Under the pieces are notes generated by a model, which saw only the letters and a program-made list of their open reading frames with translations, was not told where the DNA came from and did not search any database. Shown here in pieces: positions 1 through 9,101 of a stretch of 64,000 nucleotides of DNA (positions within the stretch are counted from its first letter, which is position 1; every line of letters starts with the position of its first letter). The position numbers and the translations under genes are program-made. Source of the DNA: Saprospiraceae bacterium (lineage in GTDB: Bacteria; Bacteroidota; Bacteroidia; Chitinophagales; Saprospiraceae); NCBI GenBank assembly GCA_016714985.1, contig JADKBS010000013.1:1-64000 (forward strand), written 5' to 3'.

Positions 1-2924
1 GGACGGTAAGTCCCATTGATGGTGTACGGCGGAGGGGTTGCGGCTGATGCAGTATTGCAAGTACTTTCCAACTGGGCGGCAGTGAGCGTAGCTGCATCAT
101 CGAAGGTGGCAAAGATATGGTTCTGGCTGCAACCCTGACTCGATGTTGGTACACCTGGCCTATCAAATAAAACATAACTTACATTGTTGGGTGAAATCAA
201 TGTCGCTTTTATGTCACCCAACCAAGAATGATGAACATTTAAGTTTTTCACCTTAATAGCGATGATGTTGCCAACGACGCCACTAATGTTCAAGGTGGAG
301 TTCACGGTAGATGTTCCCGAAGCGGAAATGGCTATCGGCACGTTGGTGCTTACATTATTCACAAAACAATCGGAATTGTAGGTCTGGAACCTGAATGCCG
401 CAGCCCAAGTGCCTTCCCCGCAATTATTTAACCCACGAACCCTCCAATAATAAGTGGTATTCGGGCTGAGCGTGGCAACTATTTGATAGTTGGTAGTAGT
501 CAGGCCAGTAACATTGGCCACTGTTGTGGCGAATGTGGGCACGAGTGAGACCTGGACATCATAAGTGCTCGCATTCGACACAGCATTCCAAGTTAGTAGC
601 GGGGTGAACTGGTTCAGGGCCAAGTTGGGTGGCGAAACCAAGGTAGGAGTCGTCGGAGTCGAATTTTGAATTCTCAAGACAACGTCATCGGTTTTGACGG
701 TGGCACCGCTGGTGGCGGTCACGGTCAATGTATAGTTGCCAGGGGCAGCTGAACCGGTGTTGCTTATAGTCAAAGTACAAACCCCTCCAGTTTGAGGGAT
801 CGGGTTGAGCGAGAAATTTGCGGTCGCCCCGGCAGGAAGGCCCGGTACCGTCAAATTAATTGGGCCGTTGAAAACAGCTCCACCAATTGTCACGGTATAT
901 ACGGCATTGGCCGGGGCACAGATAGATACCACCTCTGGTTCTGCATCCACAAAACAGGTAGAGGGCATGTCAAAAGCTTCCGTGCCGTCACTCCGGTTGT
1001 TCGAACTGCCTTGGGAAGCACTGAAGCCCAAGCCCCTCCTTGCAAAAACCTCCCAAATACGACAAGTGTTGGCACCACCGTACAACGCCACATCGGCAGC
1101 GAGGATGGCGTTCCTGCCGTCCACAAAGCCAGGGCTGCAGGGCTGCAACCGCATCCCCTCGTTCACAAGGTTCATCGCAATATTAAAGCCTGGCGTATTG
1201 CCATGGTCAGCAATCATGGCCCAGGTCAGGTCCCAAATCATGCCGCACCAAACATAGCCAATACCATGCGGTACGGCTGCGGTCTTGATGGTATTGTACG
1301 TGGCTGGGTTGATGGCCATATTGGTAGAATATGGCGTGGGGCGAATGCCATTGCCATTGGCTGGCTGCCCAAAAAGATAAGTGCCGATGCCCCTCGAATC
1401 AGTGCCCAAATCGCCCGGCTCAATGGTGGTCATCAAGGCGTAAAAATCACTCCAGCCTTCGCCCATCTGCTCTTGGTTGGTAAGGCAGCTTGCGTTCGCA
1501 GGGCCGCCTGTAAAGCGGTTTGAAATGCCGTGGCCATACTCATGCGCAACCACGCCATTGTCGAGGCTTCCGTCCACATCGGGGTTGGGGCTGGTGCCGA
1601 TGTACATCTGCATCCGTGGGCGCTGCCCATCTACCGGGGTGGAAAAATTGGCATTGTTGGTGCCCCCACCATCTTGGGCTTCCGCCCGCACATCGTCGTT
1701 CCCTAGGCCTCCGCCGCCATAGTTGTTCACCTGAAAGTTCCCGTTCAAAGGTGTAAAGCCATATGCATAGGCAAAATCATGGATATAGTTGTTCCAATAA
1801 AAAAGGTTGGTGACAGCCGCTGGCTGATAGGTGCTGGGGGCCTGGGTCAGGTCAATTGGGAAAACAAATTCAAGGTCGGCGCCCCCATCGGGACTGGAGC
1901 CTGGGTCGGCCACATTATCGTTGTTTGTGTCAGTGTAGGCATGTACATTATTGCCCCTTGTAATGGTAAATTCTGCCCCGGCCGCACCATTGGTATCGTG
2001 CCAGCCAAAAGGTGAAGCGGTAGGGCTGGCAGGATTGTCCACCGACACCCGCCCATCAGCTGGTGGGAATGGTGCAACGTGGTTGGGGCTTTCTGCGGGT
2101 TGTTGATATACTTTGTAGCGGTTCAGGATGGGTGGCGCCATCGGTGGCGAAAAAAGTTCATGCGGCGCAGAAAAATCCATTTCCGTGTCCAGGTGGGAAT
2201 GGACTGTGTTGCAATCCTTGTGCTCGTGGTGGCTGTGACCACCTGCTGCCACGCCAAAATTGCAGTGTAGCGTATAGTTGTTCTTGTCCAATAGCTCACC
2301 CGTTTCGGCGTCCACCCTCGCCAGCCACCAGTTTTGGCTGTCCGTCGTCTGGATTTCCACCTGCCAAGCCAGCCTTACCGCTGTTCTGTTGTCCCCAATT
2401 GGTTGGTAAACAAGCTGCATTATAACATTCTCCATAGCAATCGTACCCTTGTCAAAAACAGTTTCCCGAATGGGGCTATTGTCCGAGGATACTTGCACCA
2501 AAGGGCCTGCTGCCGGAATGCCCAAGTGGCCAAGCGCAGCATACAGCGCCTGTTCTGCGCTGAGGGACGGGATTGCGGGCAATACCGTACCTTTCACATC
2601 GTCGCCGTGGGAGGTAACAAAGCGGCTCCCGTAAAAGAGCAACTGATTGTTCGCCGTGACGTGGGCGTTGAGGATGGCAGCATGCACTGGGATTTCATTG
2701 ATGTACTGTTGGAAATAGACGTTTGAAACCCCACTGTTCTCGCTGTAGGTCTCCGAAGAAATCTTCATCGTTGAGAGTTCGTTGGGACTGAGGTTCAGTT
2801 CCGCCAACTTGGGCAAAAGCAGTTGCTTGGCAAGGTCGGCCTTTGAGTTGACTTGGGCGCTCAGTGAAATTGCCAAACAAAGTAAAATTGGAAGTGAAAA
2901 TAGCTTGAAAGTTGAATTATACAT
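1..2924 (-). CDS. Secreted M36 (fungalysin-type) metalloprotease, 3' end cut by window edge
   Basis: The reading frame is open from an ATG at 2924 down to base 1, so the C-terminus is missing. The N-terminus is a signal peptide (MYNSTFKLFSLPILLCLAIS) followed by a propeptide-like region. The zinc site is HEYGH at about residues 461-465, followed by GEGWSDF, which supplies the third zinc ligand in the M36 family. Downstream are a fibronectin-III-like stretch (PTLVSPPNLALNQFTPLLTW) and a proprotein-convertase P-like domain (HHSWLGDIKATLISP). Bacteroidota M36 enzymes with this layout usually end in a T9SS sorting domain, which would lie outside the window. It is expected to be exported and to degrade proteins outside the cell. 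It diverges from mutS2. Family assignment is firm; substrate is unknown. Confidence 0.9.
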   Translation of the reverse strand, partial: MYNSTFKLFSLPILLCLAISLSAQVNSKADLAKQLLLPKLAELNLSPNELSTMKISSETYSENSGVSNVYFQQYINEIPVHAAILNAHVTANNQLLFYGSRFVTSHGDDVKGTVLPAIPSLSAEQALYAALGHLGIPAAGPLVQVSSDNSPIRETVFDKGTIAMENVIMQLVYQPIGDNRTAVRLAWQVEIQTTDSQNWWLARVDAETGELLDKNNYTLHCNFGVAAGGHSHHEHKDCNTVHSHLDTEMDFSAPHELFSPPMAPPILNRYKVYQQPAESPNHVAPFPPADGRVSVDNPASPTASPFGWHDTNGAAGAEFTITRGNNVHAYTDTNNDNVADPGSSPDGGADLEFVFPIDLTQAPSTYQPAAVTNLFYWNNYIHDFAYAYGFTPLNGNFQVNNYGGGGLGNDDVRAEAQDGGGTNNANFSTPVDGQRPRMQMYIGTSPNPDVDGSLDNGVVAHEYGHGISNRFTGGPANASCLTNQEQMGEGWSDFYALMTTIEPGDLGTDSRGIGTYLFGQPANGNGIRPTPYSTNMAINPATYNTIKTAAVPHGIGYVWCGMIWDLTWAMIADHGNTPGFNIAMNLVNEGMRLQPCSPGFVDGRNAILAADVALYGGANTCRIWEVFARRGLGFSASQGSSNNRSDGTEAFDMPSTCFVDAEPEVVSICAPANAVYTVTIGGAVFNGPINLTVPGLPAGATANFSLNPIPQTGGVCTLTISNTGSAAPGNYTLTVTATSGATVKTDDVVLRIQNSTPTTPTLVSPPNLALNQFTPLLTWNAVSNASTYDVQVSLVPTFATTVANVTGLTTTNYQIVATLSPNTTYYWRVRGLNNCGEGTWAAAFRFQTYNSDCFVNNVSTNVPIAISASGTSTVNSTLNISGVVGNIIAIKVKNLNVHHSWLGDIKATLISPNNVSYVLFDRPGVPTSSQGCSQNHIFATFDDAATLTAAQLESTCNTASAATPPPYTINGTYR

Positions 2925-3438
2925 TGTTTAAGGAAAATGTTGTTTGTTTCGATTTAGAAATGTAGGGAGGACGAGTTATAGCTTTCAGTGGATGTGTTTT
3001 TCGGACAAAGGAATTGCAAAAGCAGGTCATGTCGTTGTTCCGAAACTGTTTTTTCAAAAAAGCCAGCGCCAACATAGCAGGAAAGCCAAACAATCCTTTA
3101 CTGGTTCCTAAGCCACAATACCAAGTTTCGAAGGGGTCTTGACGAAACCGGATTGCAAAAAAAACACTTATTCGGGAATAATTGAAATCTTAGGAAAAGT
3201 AACGGAAAAAATAAGGCTTGAACCAATTTTCCGTCGTCGGCAAATCGCTTGGAGAAATGTCCTACATTTTGTTTTTAATTCAAAAAATGCACCCCTAACT
3301 ATCTTAATCCAAGTCATGGGAACTATCCTTGCATCCCTTTGTTCCAATCCCCGTATTTTTGCCGTTGAGCCAAACCATTCATCCTGCCTGCGGCAGGCAA
3401 GCATTCATCATTTGTCATTTATCATTCATCATTGAATA
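2925..3438. other. Divergent intergenic region between M36 protease and mutS2
   Basis: I see no convincing gene in these 514 bases. They should carry the promoters of the two divergent genes. There is a 15-nt palindrome, TGCCTGCGGCAGGCA, at 3385-3399. It is followed by a TCATT-rich degenerate tandem stretch (about 3401-3434) that runs up to the mutS2 start. TACATTTC at about 2968-2975, read on the minus strand, resembles the TAnnTTTG -7 box for the protease but lacks the last G. Confidence 0.4.
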
Positions 3439-5835
3439 ATGCGCCTTGAGCCTAACAACCTCCTAGAAAAACTGGAGTACGACAAGATAATCGCCCTGCT
3501 CGACCGGGAATGCCTCGGCGAACTGGGCCGGGAGGCCATCCACCAACTGCCGTTCCTGACGGACGTGGAAACCATTGAGCGCAAGCTCAAAGAGGTCTCG
3601 GAATACACCCTCTCCCTGTCCAACAACGACCATTTCCCGCTGTCGCAATACGAAGACCTCGCCGACGACCTCAAGATGCTCGACATCGAAGGCTATGTGC
3701 TGCCGCAAGATGGGTTCGTGCGCATCAACAGTGTCTTGGTGATTTTCGGAAACATCTTCCGCTTCTTCACCCCCGACCGCCAGAAGATTTACCCCAGTCT
3801 CTACGACCTCATCCGACCCGTACACTTCGACCCGGCACTGCACCAGGCCATCGGTAAGGTTTTCGATGAAAACGGCGACATCCGGCCCGATGCCTCCCCT
3901 GCCCTGCTCACCATCCGCCGGGAAATCGGGAACAAGCAGAAGGAACTCGACAAGGTCTTCCGAACCCTCATCAACAGCTACCGCAATTCCGGCTGGCTGA
4001 CCGACAACGTGGAATCCATCCGGAACAACCGCCGGGTTTTATCAGTCCCCGTTGAACATAAAAGAAAAATCCGGGGCATCATCCACGACGAATCTGCCAC
4101 GGGGCGCACGGCCTTTATCGAGCCGGAACCCGTCATCGAAATCAACAACGACATCTTCGACCTGGAGCAGGACGAAAAGCGGGAAATCTGGCGCATCCTC
4201 AAGGAACTCAGCGACACGCTGCGTCCCTACACGCCCGTTATGCGCTCGTATTTGACCTTGATAGTGCAATACGATGTCATCATGACCAAAGCACGGCTGG
4301 CCTACCAGATGAACGCCGTGATGCCCAAGCTGACCCAAAGTCCATCCTTTGGCACGGAGATGGGCAAGCACCCGCTTTTGTACCTAAAAAACAAAAAAAT
4401 CGGGCGGGAAACCGTGCCGTTTGACCTGAAACTGCATGGCGAAAACCGCATCATCGTACTCTCCGGCCCGAACGCTGGGGGCAAATCCATCTTGATGAAA
4501 TCGGTGGGCTTGCAGCAACTCATGGTGCAAAGCGGGATGCTCGTGCCGATGGACGAAATCAGCGAGATGGGCATTTTCGAGAACATCTTCGCCGACATCG
4601 GCGACTCGCAATCATTGGAGGACGACCTTTCGACCTATTCCAGCCGACTGGTTTATATGCGCAAATTCCTCGAACATGCCGATGGCAAAACCCTTGTCCT
4701 TATTGACGAATTTGGCTCCGGCACCGACCCGAAGATGGGGGGCGCCATTGCGGAAGCGATACTGAAAGAACTCAACGAGCGCAAATGCTACGGCGTCATC
4801 ACGACGCACTATTCCAACCTGAAAATGTTCGCCTTCAAGACGCCGGGCATCCTCAACGGCTCCATGCTCTTCGACCAGGAGCACCTCGCTCCGACGTATA
4901 TGTTCAAGGCGGGGCGGCCCGGTAGCAGTTATGCTTTCGAGATTGCGCAGAAAAGCGGCCTGCCGAAAAAAGTGCTCGCCTACGCCCGACAGCGCACGGG
5001 CAAGAACGAGACAGCCGTGGACGATTTGCTCATTGATTTGCAGCGGGAAAAAAAGGAAGTCGAGGACAAACTGCTCGACCTCACCACCACGCAGAACAAG
5101 CTGGACAAGCTGATGAAGAGCTACGACGAACTGCACCGTGACCTCGAATACCGCCGCAAGAAGTTCCAACTGGAAGCCAAGGAAAAGAACCTGCAAGCCG
5201 TGACCCGTGACACCCGTGAGATGGAAAAACTGGTGCGAGAAATCCGGGAGGAACAGAACATCGAGAAGGCCAAGGCGCTGGCCGAAAAAGTGCGCTTCGA
5301 ACGGGAAGAGGCCGAGAAGGCCGTCATCACGCTGGAGGAACAGATTTACAAGGAAGCACCGCTCTCGCAGTTTAAAAAGGCCAAAAGCGGCGACCTTCAA
5401 ATCGGCGACCTCGTGCGCATGAAAAGCGGCGGCTCCAGCGGCACCATCGAAGCCATAGACAAGACAAAAGCCATCGTACAGATGGGGCCGATGCGCCTCA
5501 CCGTCAAGCTGCGTGACCTCGAACATGCCAGGGAGGAACTGAACGTGCAAAAGCAAAAGAATATCAGCGTGGAAACCCTCAACCAATTCAACGCATTCGA
5601 GAACAAGCTGGACATCCGGGGCCTGACGCCCGACGAGGCCCTGCGCCGGGTAGAGGAATTCATGGACCGGGCGCTGATGAACGCCTCCAGCGAACTGCGC
5701 ATCGTGCATGGCCGTGGTACGGGTGCGCTCCGCAACCTCGTGCGCAACAAGGTGCGGGAGTATCGAGAAGTGAAGCAATCGTACCATCCTGCGAGCGAGG
5801 AAGGGGGGGATGGGGTGACGGTGGTGGAGCTGTGA
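3439..5835 (+). CDS. mutS2: Endonuclease MutS2
   Basis: A 798-residue protein, the usual MutS2 length. The MutS-type ATPase has Walker A GPNAGGKS at residues 343-350 and Walker B-like LVLIDEFGSGTDP further on, then TTHYSNLK. A long charged coiled coil (about residues 515-640) follows. The C-terminal Smr nuclease domain starts at LDIRG (724-728) and includes HGRGTGAL (757-764). MutS2 proteins do not act in classical mismatch repair; they suppress recombination by cutting branched DNA, and in Bacillus act on collided ribosomes. It stands alone on the plus strand. The sequence appears intact, with no missing motif. Confidence 0.95.
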   Translation: MRLEPNNLLEKLEYDKIIALLDRECLGELGREAIHQLPFLTDVETIERKLKEVSEYTLSLSNNDHFPLSQYEDLADDLKMLDIEGYVLPQDGFVRINSVLVIFGNIFRFFTPDRQKIYPSLYDLIRPVHFDPALHQAIGKVFDENGDIRPDASPALLTIRREIGNKQKELDKVFRTLINSYRNSGWLTDNVESIRNNRRVLSVPVEHKRKIRGIIHDESATGRTAFIEPEPVIEINNDIFDLEQDEKREIWRILKELSDTLRPYTPVMRSYLTLIVQYDVIMTKARLAYQMNAVMPKLTQSPSFGTEMGKHPLLYLKNKKIGRETVPFDLKLHGENRIIVLSGPNAGGKSILMKSVGLQQLMVQSGMLVPMDEISEMGIFENIFADIGDSQSLEDDLSTYSSRLVYMRKFLEHADGKTLVLIDEFGSGTDPKMGGAIAEAILKELNERKCYGVITTHYSNLKMFAFKTPGILNGSMLFDQEHLAPTYMFKAGRPGSSYAFEIAQKSGLPKKVLAYARQRTGKNETAVDDLLIDLQREKKEVEDKLLDLTTTQNKLDKLMKSYDELHRDLEYRRKKFQLEAKEKNLQAVTRDTREMEKLVREIREEQNIEKAKALAEKVRFEREEAEKAVITLEEQIYKEAPLSQFKKAKSGDLQIGDLVRMKSGGSSGTIEAIDKTKAIVQMGPMRLTVKLRDLEHAREELNVQKQKNISVETLNQFNAFENKLDIRGLTPDEALRRVEEFMDRALMNASSELRIVHGRGTGALRNLVRNKVREYREVKQSYHPASEEGGDGVTVVEL

Positions 5836-6071
5836 GAGGGGTGGGGTTTTTTTGTTTGTTTTCATCGCAATTGTCGTCATGAGCAGAGTTCTCTTGGAGA
5901 TTACATCAGGATTGACATAGGCAAGGCAATCAATCCAATAAATTGATAGTTGATTTTGGGTGGGTTGACGTTTGGCTTTATGTCAATGATGAAATAAATA
6001 GGCCATTGGAATTTGAGCCTAAAATAAGTTTGGACGGTCGTAGAGTTGTGAGAGTGGAGCGGGGACGGCGA

Positions 6072-6260
6072 CTAGGGGTTCAGTAGTTCCTTTTTGATTT
6101 GGAGGGCGAGTTGTTCCCATTGTTCCAGTTTGGATAAAACTGCTTTTTTGTCGGTGCTGGACAACTGCTCGGATTTGATGTTTTGGAGGATGGGTTGTAG
6201 GCCCTCGTCCAATCCACGTAGGATTTCCGCTGTGATAATTGCTTTTTTGAAATTGTGCAT
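6072..6260 (-). CDS. Small helical hypothetical protein, second gene of a two-gene unit
   Basis: A 62-residue, predicted all-helical soluble protein with no family I recognise. It starts 2 bases after the stop of the antitoxin-like gene 6263-6475, so the two are very probably co-translated. A degraded relative of it survives at about 14320-14400, where the string QNIKAEQLPCTDKKA corresponds to QNIKSEQLSSTDKKA here, so the gene family has been multi-copy. The position matches where a toxin would sit in the usual antitoxin-toxin order, but it has no PIN-domain residues. Function unknown. Confidence 0.6.
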   Translation of the reverse strand: MHNFKKAIITAEILRGLDEGLQPILQNIKSEQLSSTDKKAVLSKLEQWEQLALQIKKELLNP

Positions 6261-6262
6261 CC

Positions 6263-6475
6263 TCAGTTTCTTTCTATCATTTTGTCTATGGTTTGCTCAT
6301 CATATCCCCTTTCGTCCCAGATTTTATCGGCCTTGTCCCTTGCTTTCTCTAGCAAGAAACGGGCGATGACGTTCTTCAACTCTTCCAATTGCTCATCTGG
6401 TATCTGCCGAGCAAAGAGCTTGAGCAGTTCTGCTTGCACATTGGACAACGGTGGATTGACTTTTAGGTCTATCAT
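6263..6475 (-). CDS. Antitoxin-like small protein
   Basis: Seventy residues from the ATG at 6475 (MIDLKVNPPLSNVQ to the C-terminal IDKMIERN). I prefer this start over a longer upstream extension because the 5' extension reads as low-quality sequence running through a palindrome. The pattern LSNVQ.ELLKLFARQ..., a central amphipathic helix, and KADKIWDERGY at the end resembles small Bacteroidota and cyanobacterial proteins normally encoded next to PIN-domain toxins. That resemblance is from memory and needs a search. Here no PIN gene follows; the next gene is the 62-residue protein at 6072-6260. Confidence 0.65.
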   Translation of the reverse strand: MIDLKVNPPLSNVQAELLKLFARQIPDEQLEELKNVIARFLLEKARDKADKIWDERGYDEQTIDKMIERN

Positions 6476-6596
6476 GGCTTTAATTTTTACCAAAGTTAAA
6501 CTTTGAATTGGGAACTGGCAAACCAAGGACGACTTTTTTGCCGCCAGGCACACTTCATTTGCTGATTTTACCGCATTGACTGGGCGGACGGGGGAC

Positions 6597-6629
6597 AGAC
6601 TTTCCAAGTTTTTGAAACTTGGAAAGTCT
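6597..6629. repeat. Perfect 15-bp hairpin
   Basis: AGACTTTCCAAGTTT (6597-6611), a 3-base TTG loop, then its exact reverse complement (6615-6629). There is no T-run on either side, so it is not a standard intrinsic terminator. It lies about 120 bases upstream of the antitoxin-like gene. It looks like a dispersed palindromic element similar in design to the CTGGCAAGTT palindromes elsewhere in this window. Confidence 0.75.
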
Positions 6630-6802
6630 TTGCAACCCAAGGCAGCCGGCGGCACCCGCGACAAAGACCACTCGGTTTCAATAGCCTGACTGGCCGCTGC
6701 TGCCTGCTTCAAGTCACGGCCAGCGAGGATGGTTGTCAGTGCGCGCGGTGGGCGGTTGGCCCGCTCAGCTACGCCTCAATATTGCAAAGCCCCACACCTT
6801 CC

Positions 6803-8138
6803 TCACATCCCACCCATCCGCATTTGCTTAGGACTGAAACGCAGGTAAACCTCGCCGGACATCGGATACTTGCCATAATCGGGATTCAATGCTTTATCCA
6901 TGAAATGGAAGCTTGCCTGGGCACCCAATCGTAGGTCAAGCCAACGGATGCTGGCGAAACGGTAGGCCATGCCGGGCTTTAGCGCATGGATGTCGTAATT
7001 GCGCAGCGATTTATTCAGCACCAGCTCTTCGGCGGATTTCCGAAGGTATTCATAGCGGGCATAAAAGCTCCAACGACCGGACAGCAGGGCGGATTCGAGG
7101 CCAATGCTGGGCGCTTTATGTTCGTCGGTTTTGTTCATGCCGAATATCACGGAACTGAGCAGGTAACGCCCCATGCCGAGCGGTTGGCTCTGCGAGATGG
7201 ACGCCGTTGTGCGCACCACGTCCTCGTTGGGGTGGTTGGCTTCGGGACTTTTTAATGAAACCCTGCGAGAATTGCAGCGCCCACCGGGGGCCGGGGTTCA
7301 TGCTCAGTCGGTAGCTGTAACTATCGAAGCGGGGCTTGTCGAAATCATAGCGGTCGGCGACGGGTTCCCGGCCTGTGAAACTGCTGCCTTCCAGCTTGAA
7401 CATGCCGTACCGAAAGCCCAGCGTGGCCACGCCAAAGACGATATGCGTGGCATCCTGCCAATGATGGCCAAGCGTGGCATCGGGGCTGCCCAAAGCGCTG
7501 CCACGGTGCATGAAGGCAACAGGCCCCAGCGCTGGTTCGCCGGGATACCCGAAATAGGCAAACACATCCGCCTGCTTGCTAAGGCGGTGGCTGTACGATA
7601 CGGAAAGACTGGAAAACAAATCGTGCGGGTGCTGCCTATCCACCAATGGTTTGCCCTGCCACGATTCCCCGGTCTGGAACAAGAGCGGGTAGCCATCGCC
7701 GCCCATCGTCAGGCGGTCGAGGGAGAACATGCCCGTGAAGGCCAGCAGTCCGTTCCTCCCCGTCGGGCGCTGGAGCATGAGCATGGCCCAGTTGGGCGCA
7801 TCCACATCGTGGGCGTTGCCACGCTTTCCGTCGTTGTTGAAGTTCTGGGCATTGTAGCGCAGGAACAGGTCGCCGTGCGCCATCAGCATCCAAGGGCCGA
7901 AATGCCGCATGACGCCGAACATGGGCGTACTATCCGGCTGCCAGCCCGTTCCCGAACCATTGCGGTTCATGGGCAGGCTCAAAGAAAGGCTGCTGGACAT
8001 TGGGGCGTGCATCATCGGCATCACGGTATCGGGCATGGGCATTGGGTGCGCCCCGTGGTCGTGCTGCGCCGTGGAGGCGGTGGCCGTGCCAAGGCTCAGG
8101 AAGGCAATAATTATCAAGTGTTTAGGTAAATTTTCCAT
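6803..8138 (-). CDS. Putative outer-membrane beta-barrel protein with His/Met-rich N-terminus (frameshifted here)
   Basis: The ATG at 8138 starts a signal peptide (MENLPKHLIIIAFLSLGTA) followed by a His/Met-rich stretch (HDHGAHPMPMPDTVMPMMH). The rest has the alternating aromatic and polar pattern and Gly/Tyr content of an outer-membrane barrel. The frame shifts at the five-T run 7249-7253. Upstream it reads QFSQGFIK; the continuation SPEANHPNEDVVRTTASISQ lies in another frame and runs to the stop at 6803. Removing one base restores about 444 residues. The His/Met cluster suggests metal (copper?) handling, but that is inference. Whether the frameshift is real or an error cannot be settled from this sequence, though error is likely (see rpsD). 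Confidence 0.65.
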
Positions 8139-8218
8139 CGGGCAAATGCTTTTGAGGATGTCTGACAAAACGTGTATAGCAGCGATGCACTATGGACTAA
8201 AGGGCGGGGGATGGTGGA

Positions 8219-8301
8219 TTGTTCAAAAGGCTGGAACCTGCTTGGGTGGGTTCAGGTTATTGATTTTTGTTATTTTTTCAAAGGGGGTATTGGTGGGATG
8301 A
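8219..8301 (+). repeat. Dispersed repeat R3, copy 1
   Basis: This begins GTTCAAAAGGCTGGAACCTG and continues with a T-rich stretch and a G5 run. It matches copies at 8895-8984 and 11046-11181, with many point differences. The copies lie between genes and show no coding potential. Most of the gap between the outer-membrane gene and the HHH gene is this repeat. Confidence 0.6.
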
Positions 8302-8376
8302 AAAACGCTAGCTATTTTGGCCTGCCGTACAACGGACTTCTCGCCATAGAAGCCAATAATCACCACTTACCAAGCT

Positions 8377-8868
8377 TTGCCAAAGATGAAAAACAAGACA
8401 AGCATAAAACTGCCGCTGACGGAAGCTGAAAAAGCAAGCTTGCGGAAGCACAAAATCAAGCTGGCCAATATCCTTGACTTTGGGGTGGACGAACTCGAAG
8501 TCTTGCTGAACGCCCCCACCGAAAGGGCAAAGGAAATCCATGCCTTGGCAGCATTCCAAACCGTACCTTCCATCGGGATAAAATTTGCGGAAGACCTCGT
8601 CTTCATGGGCTACCATTCCCTCGACGAACTGAAAGGCAAGGACGGCGCAGCACTGACCGACGAATTCGAACGCAAAAAAGGCTATTGGATAGACCCCTGC
8701 GTGGAAGACCAGTTCCGATTGGTGGTACACTTCGCCAATACCAACGACGCCACTAAAATGTGGTGGGACTTCACCCAAGCACGGAAAAACTACCGCACAA
8801 CATACGGCTACCCTGCGAGCAGGCCTCCATTGGCGTGGCACGAAACAGCAGGATACCAGCGACAGTAG
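8377..8868 (+). CDS. Helix-hairpin-helix protein, 'pathogenicity locus' (Cdd1-like) family
   Basis: 163 residues from 8377; the ATG at 8386 (MKNKTSIKL) is an equally good start. The central part (ILDFGVDELEVLLNAPTERA, then FQTVPSIGIKFAEDLVFMGY) is a helix-hairpin-helix of the Cdd1 'pathogenicity locus' family, followed by the family-typical CVEDQFRLVVHFAN and a WWDFTQARKNYR tail. HHH domains bind DNA without sequence specificity. The cellular role is unknown. It lies between two copies of repeat R3 and is not part of an obvious operon. Confidence 0.8.
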   Translation: MPKMKNKTSIKLPLTEAEKASLRKHKIKLANILDFGVDELEVLLNAPTERAKEIHALAAFQTVPSIGIKFAEDLVFMGYHSLDELKGKDGAALTDEFERKKGYWIDPCVEDQFRLVVHFANTNDATKMWWDFTQARKNYRTTYGYPASRPPLAWHETAGYQRQ

Positions 8869-8894
8869 CAGAAAAGCGAGTAATTACAAGCCTC

Positions 8895-8984
8895 ACTTGG
8901 CTGATTTTTATCATTTTTTGTTGGGGGGTATTGTTGGAATGGGAAAGGGGTGGTACTTTAGCGGCGGCAAGATTTACACACTGA
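8895..8984 (+). repeat. Dispersed repeat R3, copy 2 (5'-truncated)
   Basis: It corresponds to the 3' two thirds of the copy at 11046-11181 (GATTTTTATCATTTTTTGTT, then a G6 run and GGAATGGGAAA). It begins 27 bases after the HHH gene stop, so it abuts a gene 3' end like the other repeats in this region. Confidence 0.6.
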
Positions 8985-9101
8985 CAAAAAATTACCATTT
9001 TCTGGAATTTTTATTAAGTTTTTTGATTGAATATTGTCCTCTTTGTATGTTAAGTTATTTTGCAGACAAATAAAATTCACTATCATAAAAACATTTACCA
9101 G

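Noticed and set aside
3139..3435. 98-codon plus-strand frame upstream of mutS2
   Set aside because: Runs through the palindrome and TCATT repeats; no protein-like features.
4612..5880. 422-codon minus-strand open frame
   Set aside because: Exact antisense shadow of mutS2; His/Phe/Val/Leu-rich composition typical of reversed GC-skewed coding sequence.
6476..6712. N-terminal extension of the antitoxin-like protein to 149 residues
   Set aside because: The extension crosses the 15-bp hairpin and has no protein-like character; the ATG at 6475 fits the expected family size.
7173..8129. 318-codon plus-strand open frame
   Set aside because: Antisense to the outer-membrane protein gene, which has a signal peptide and a coherent product; the shadow has neither.
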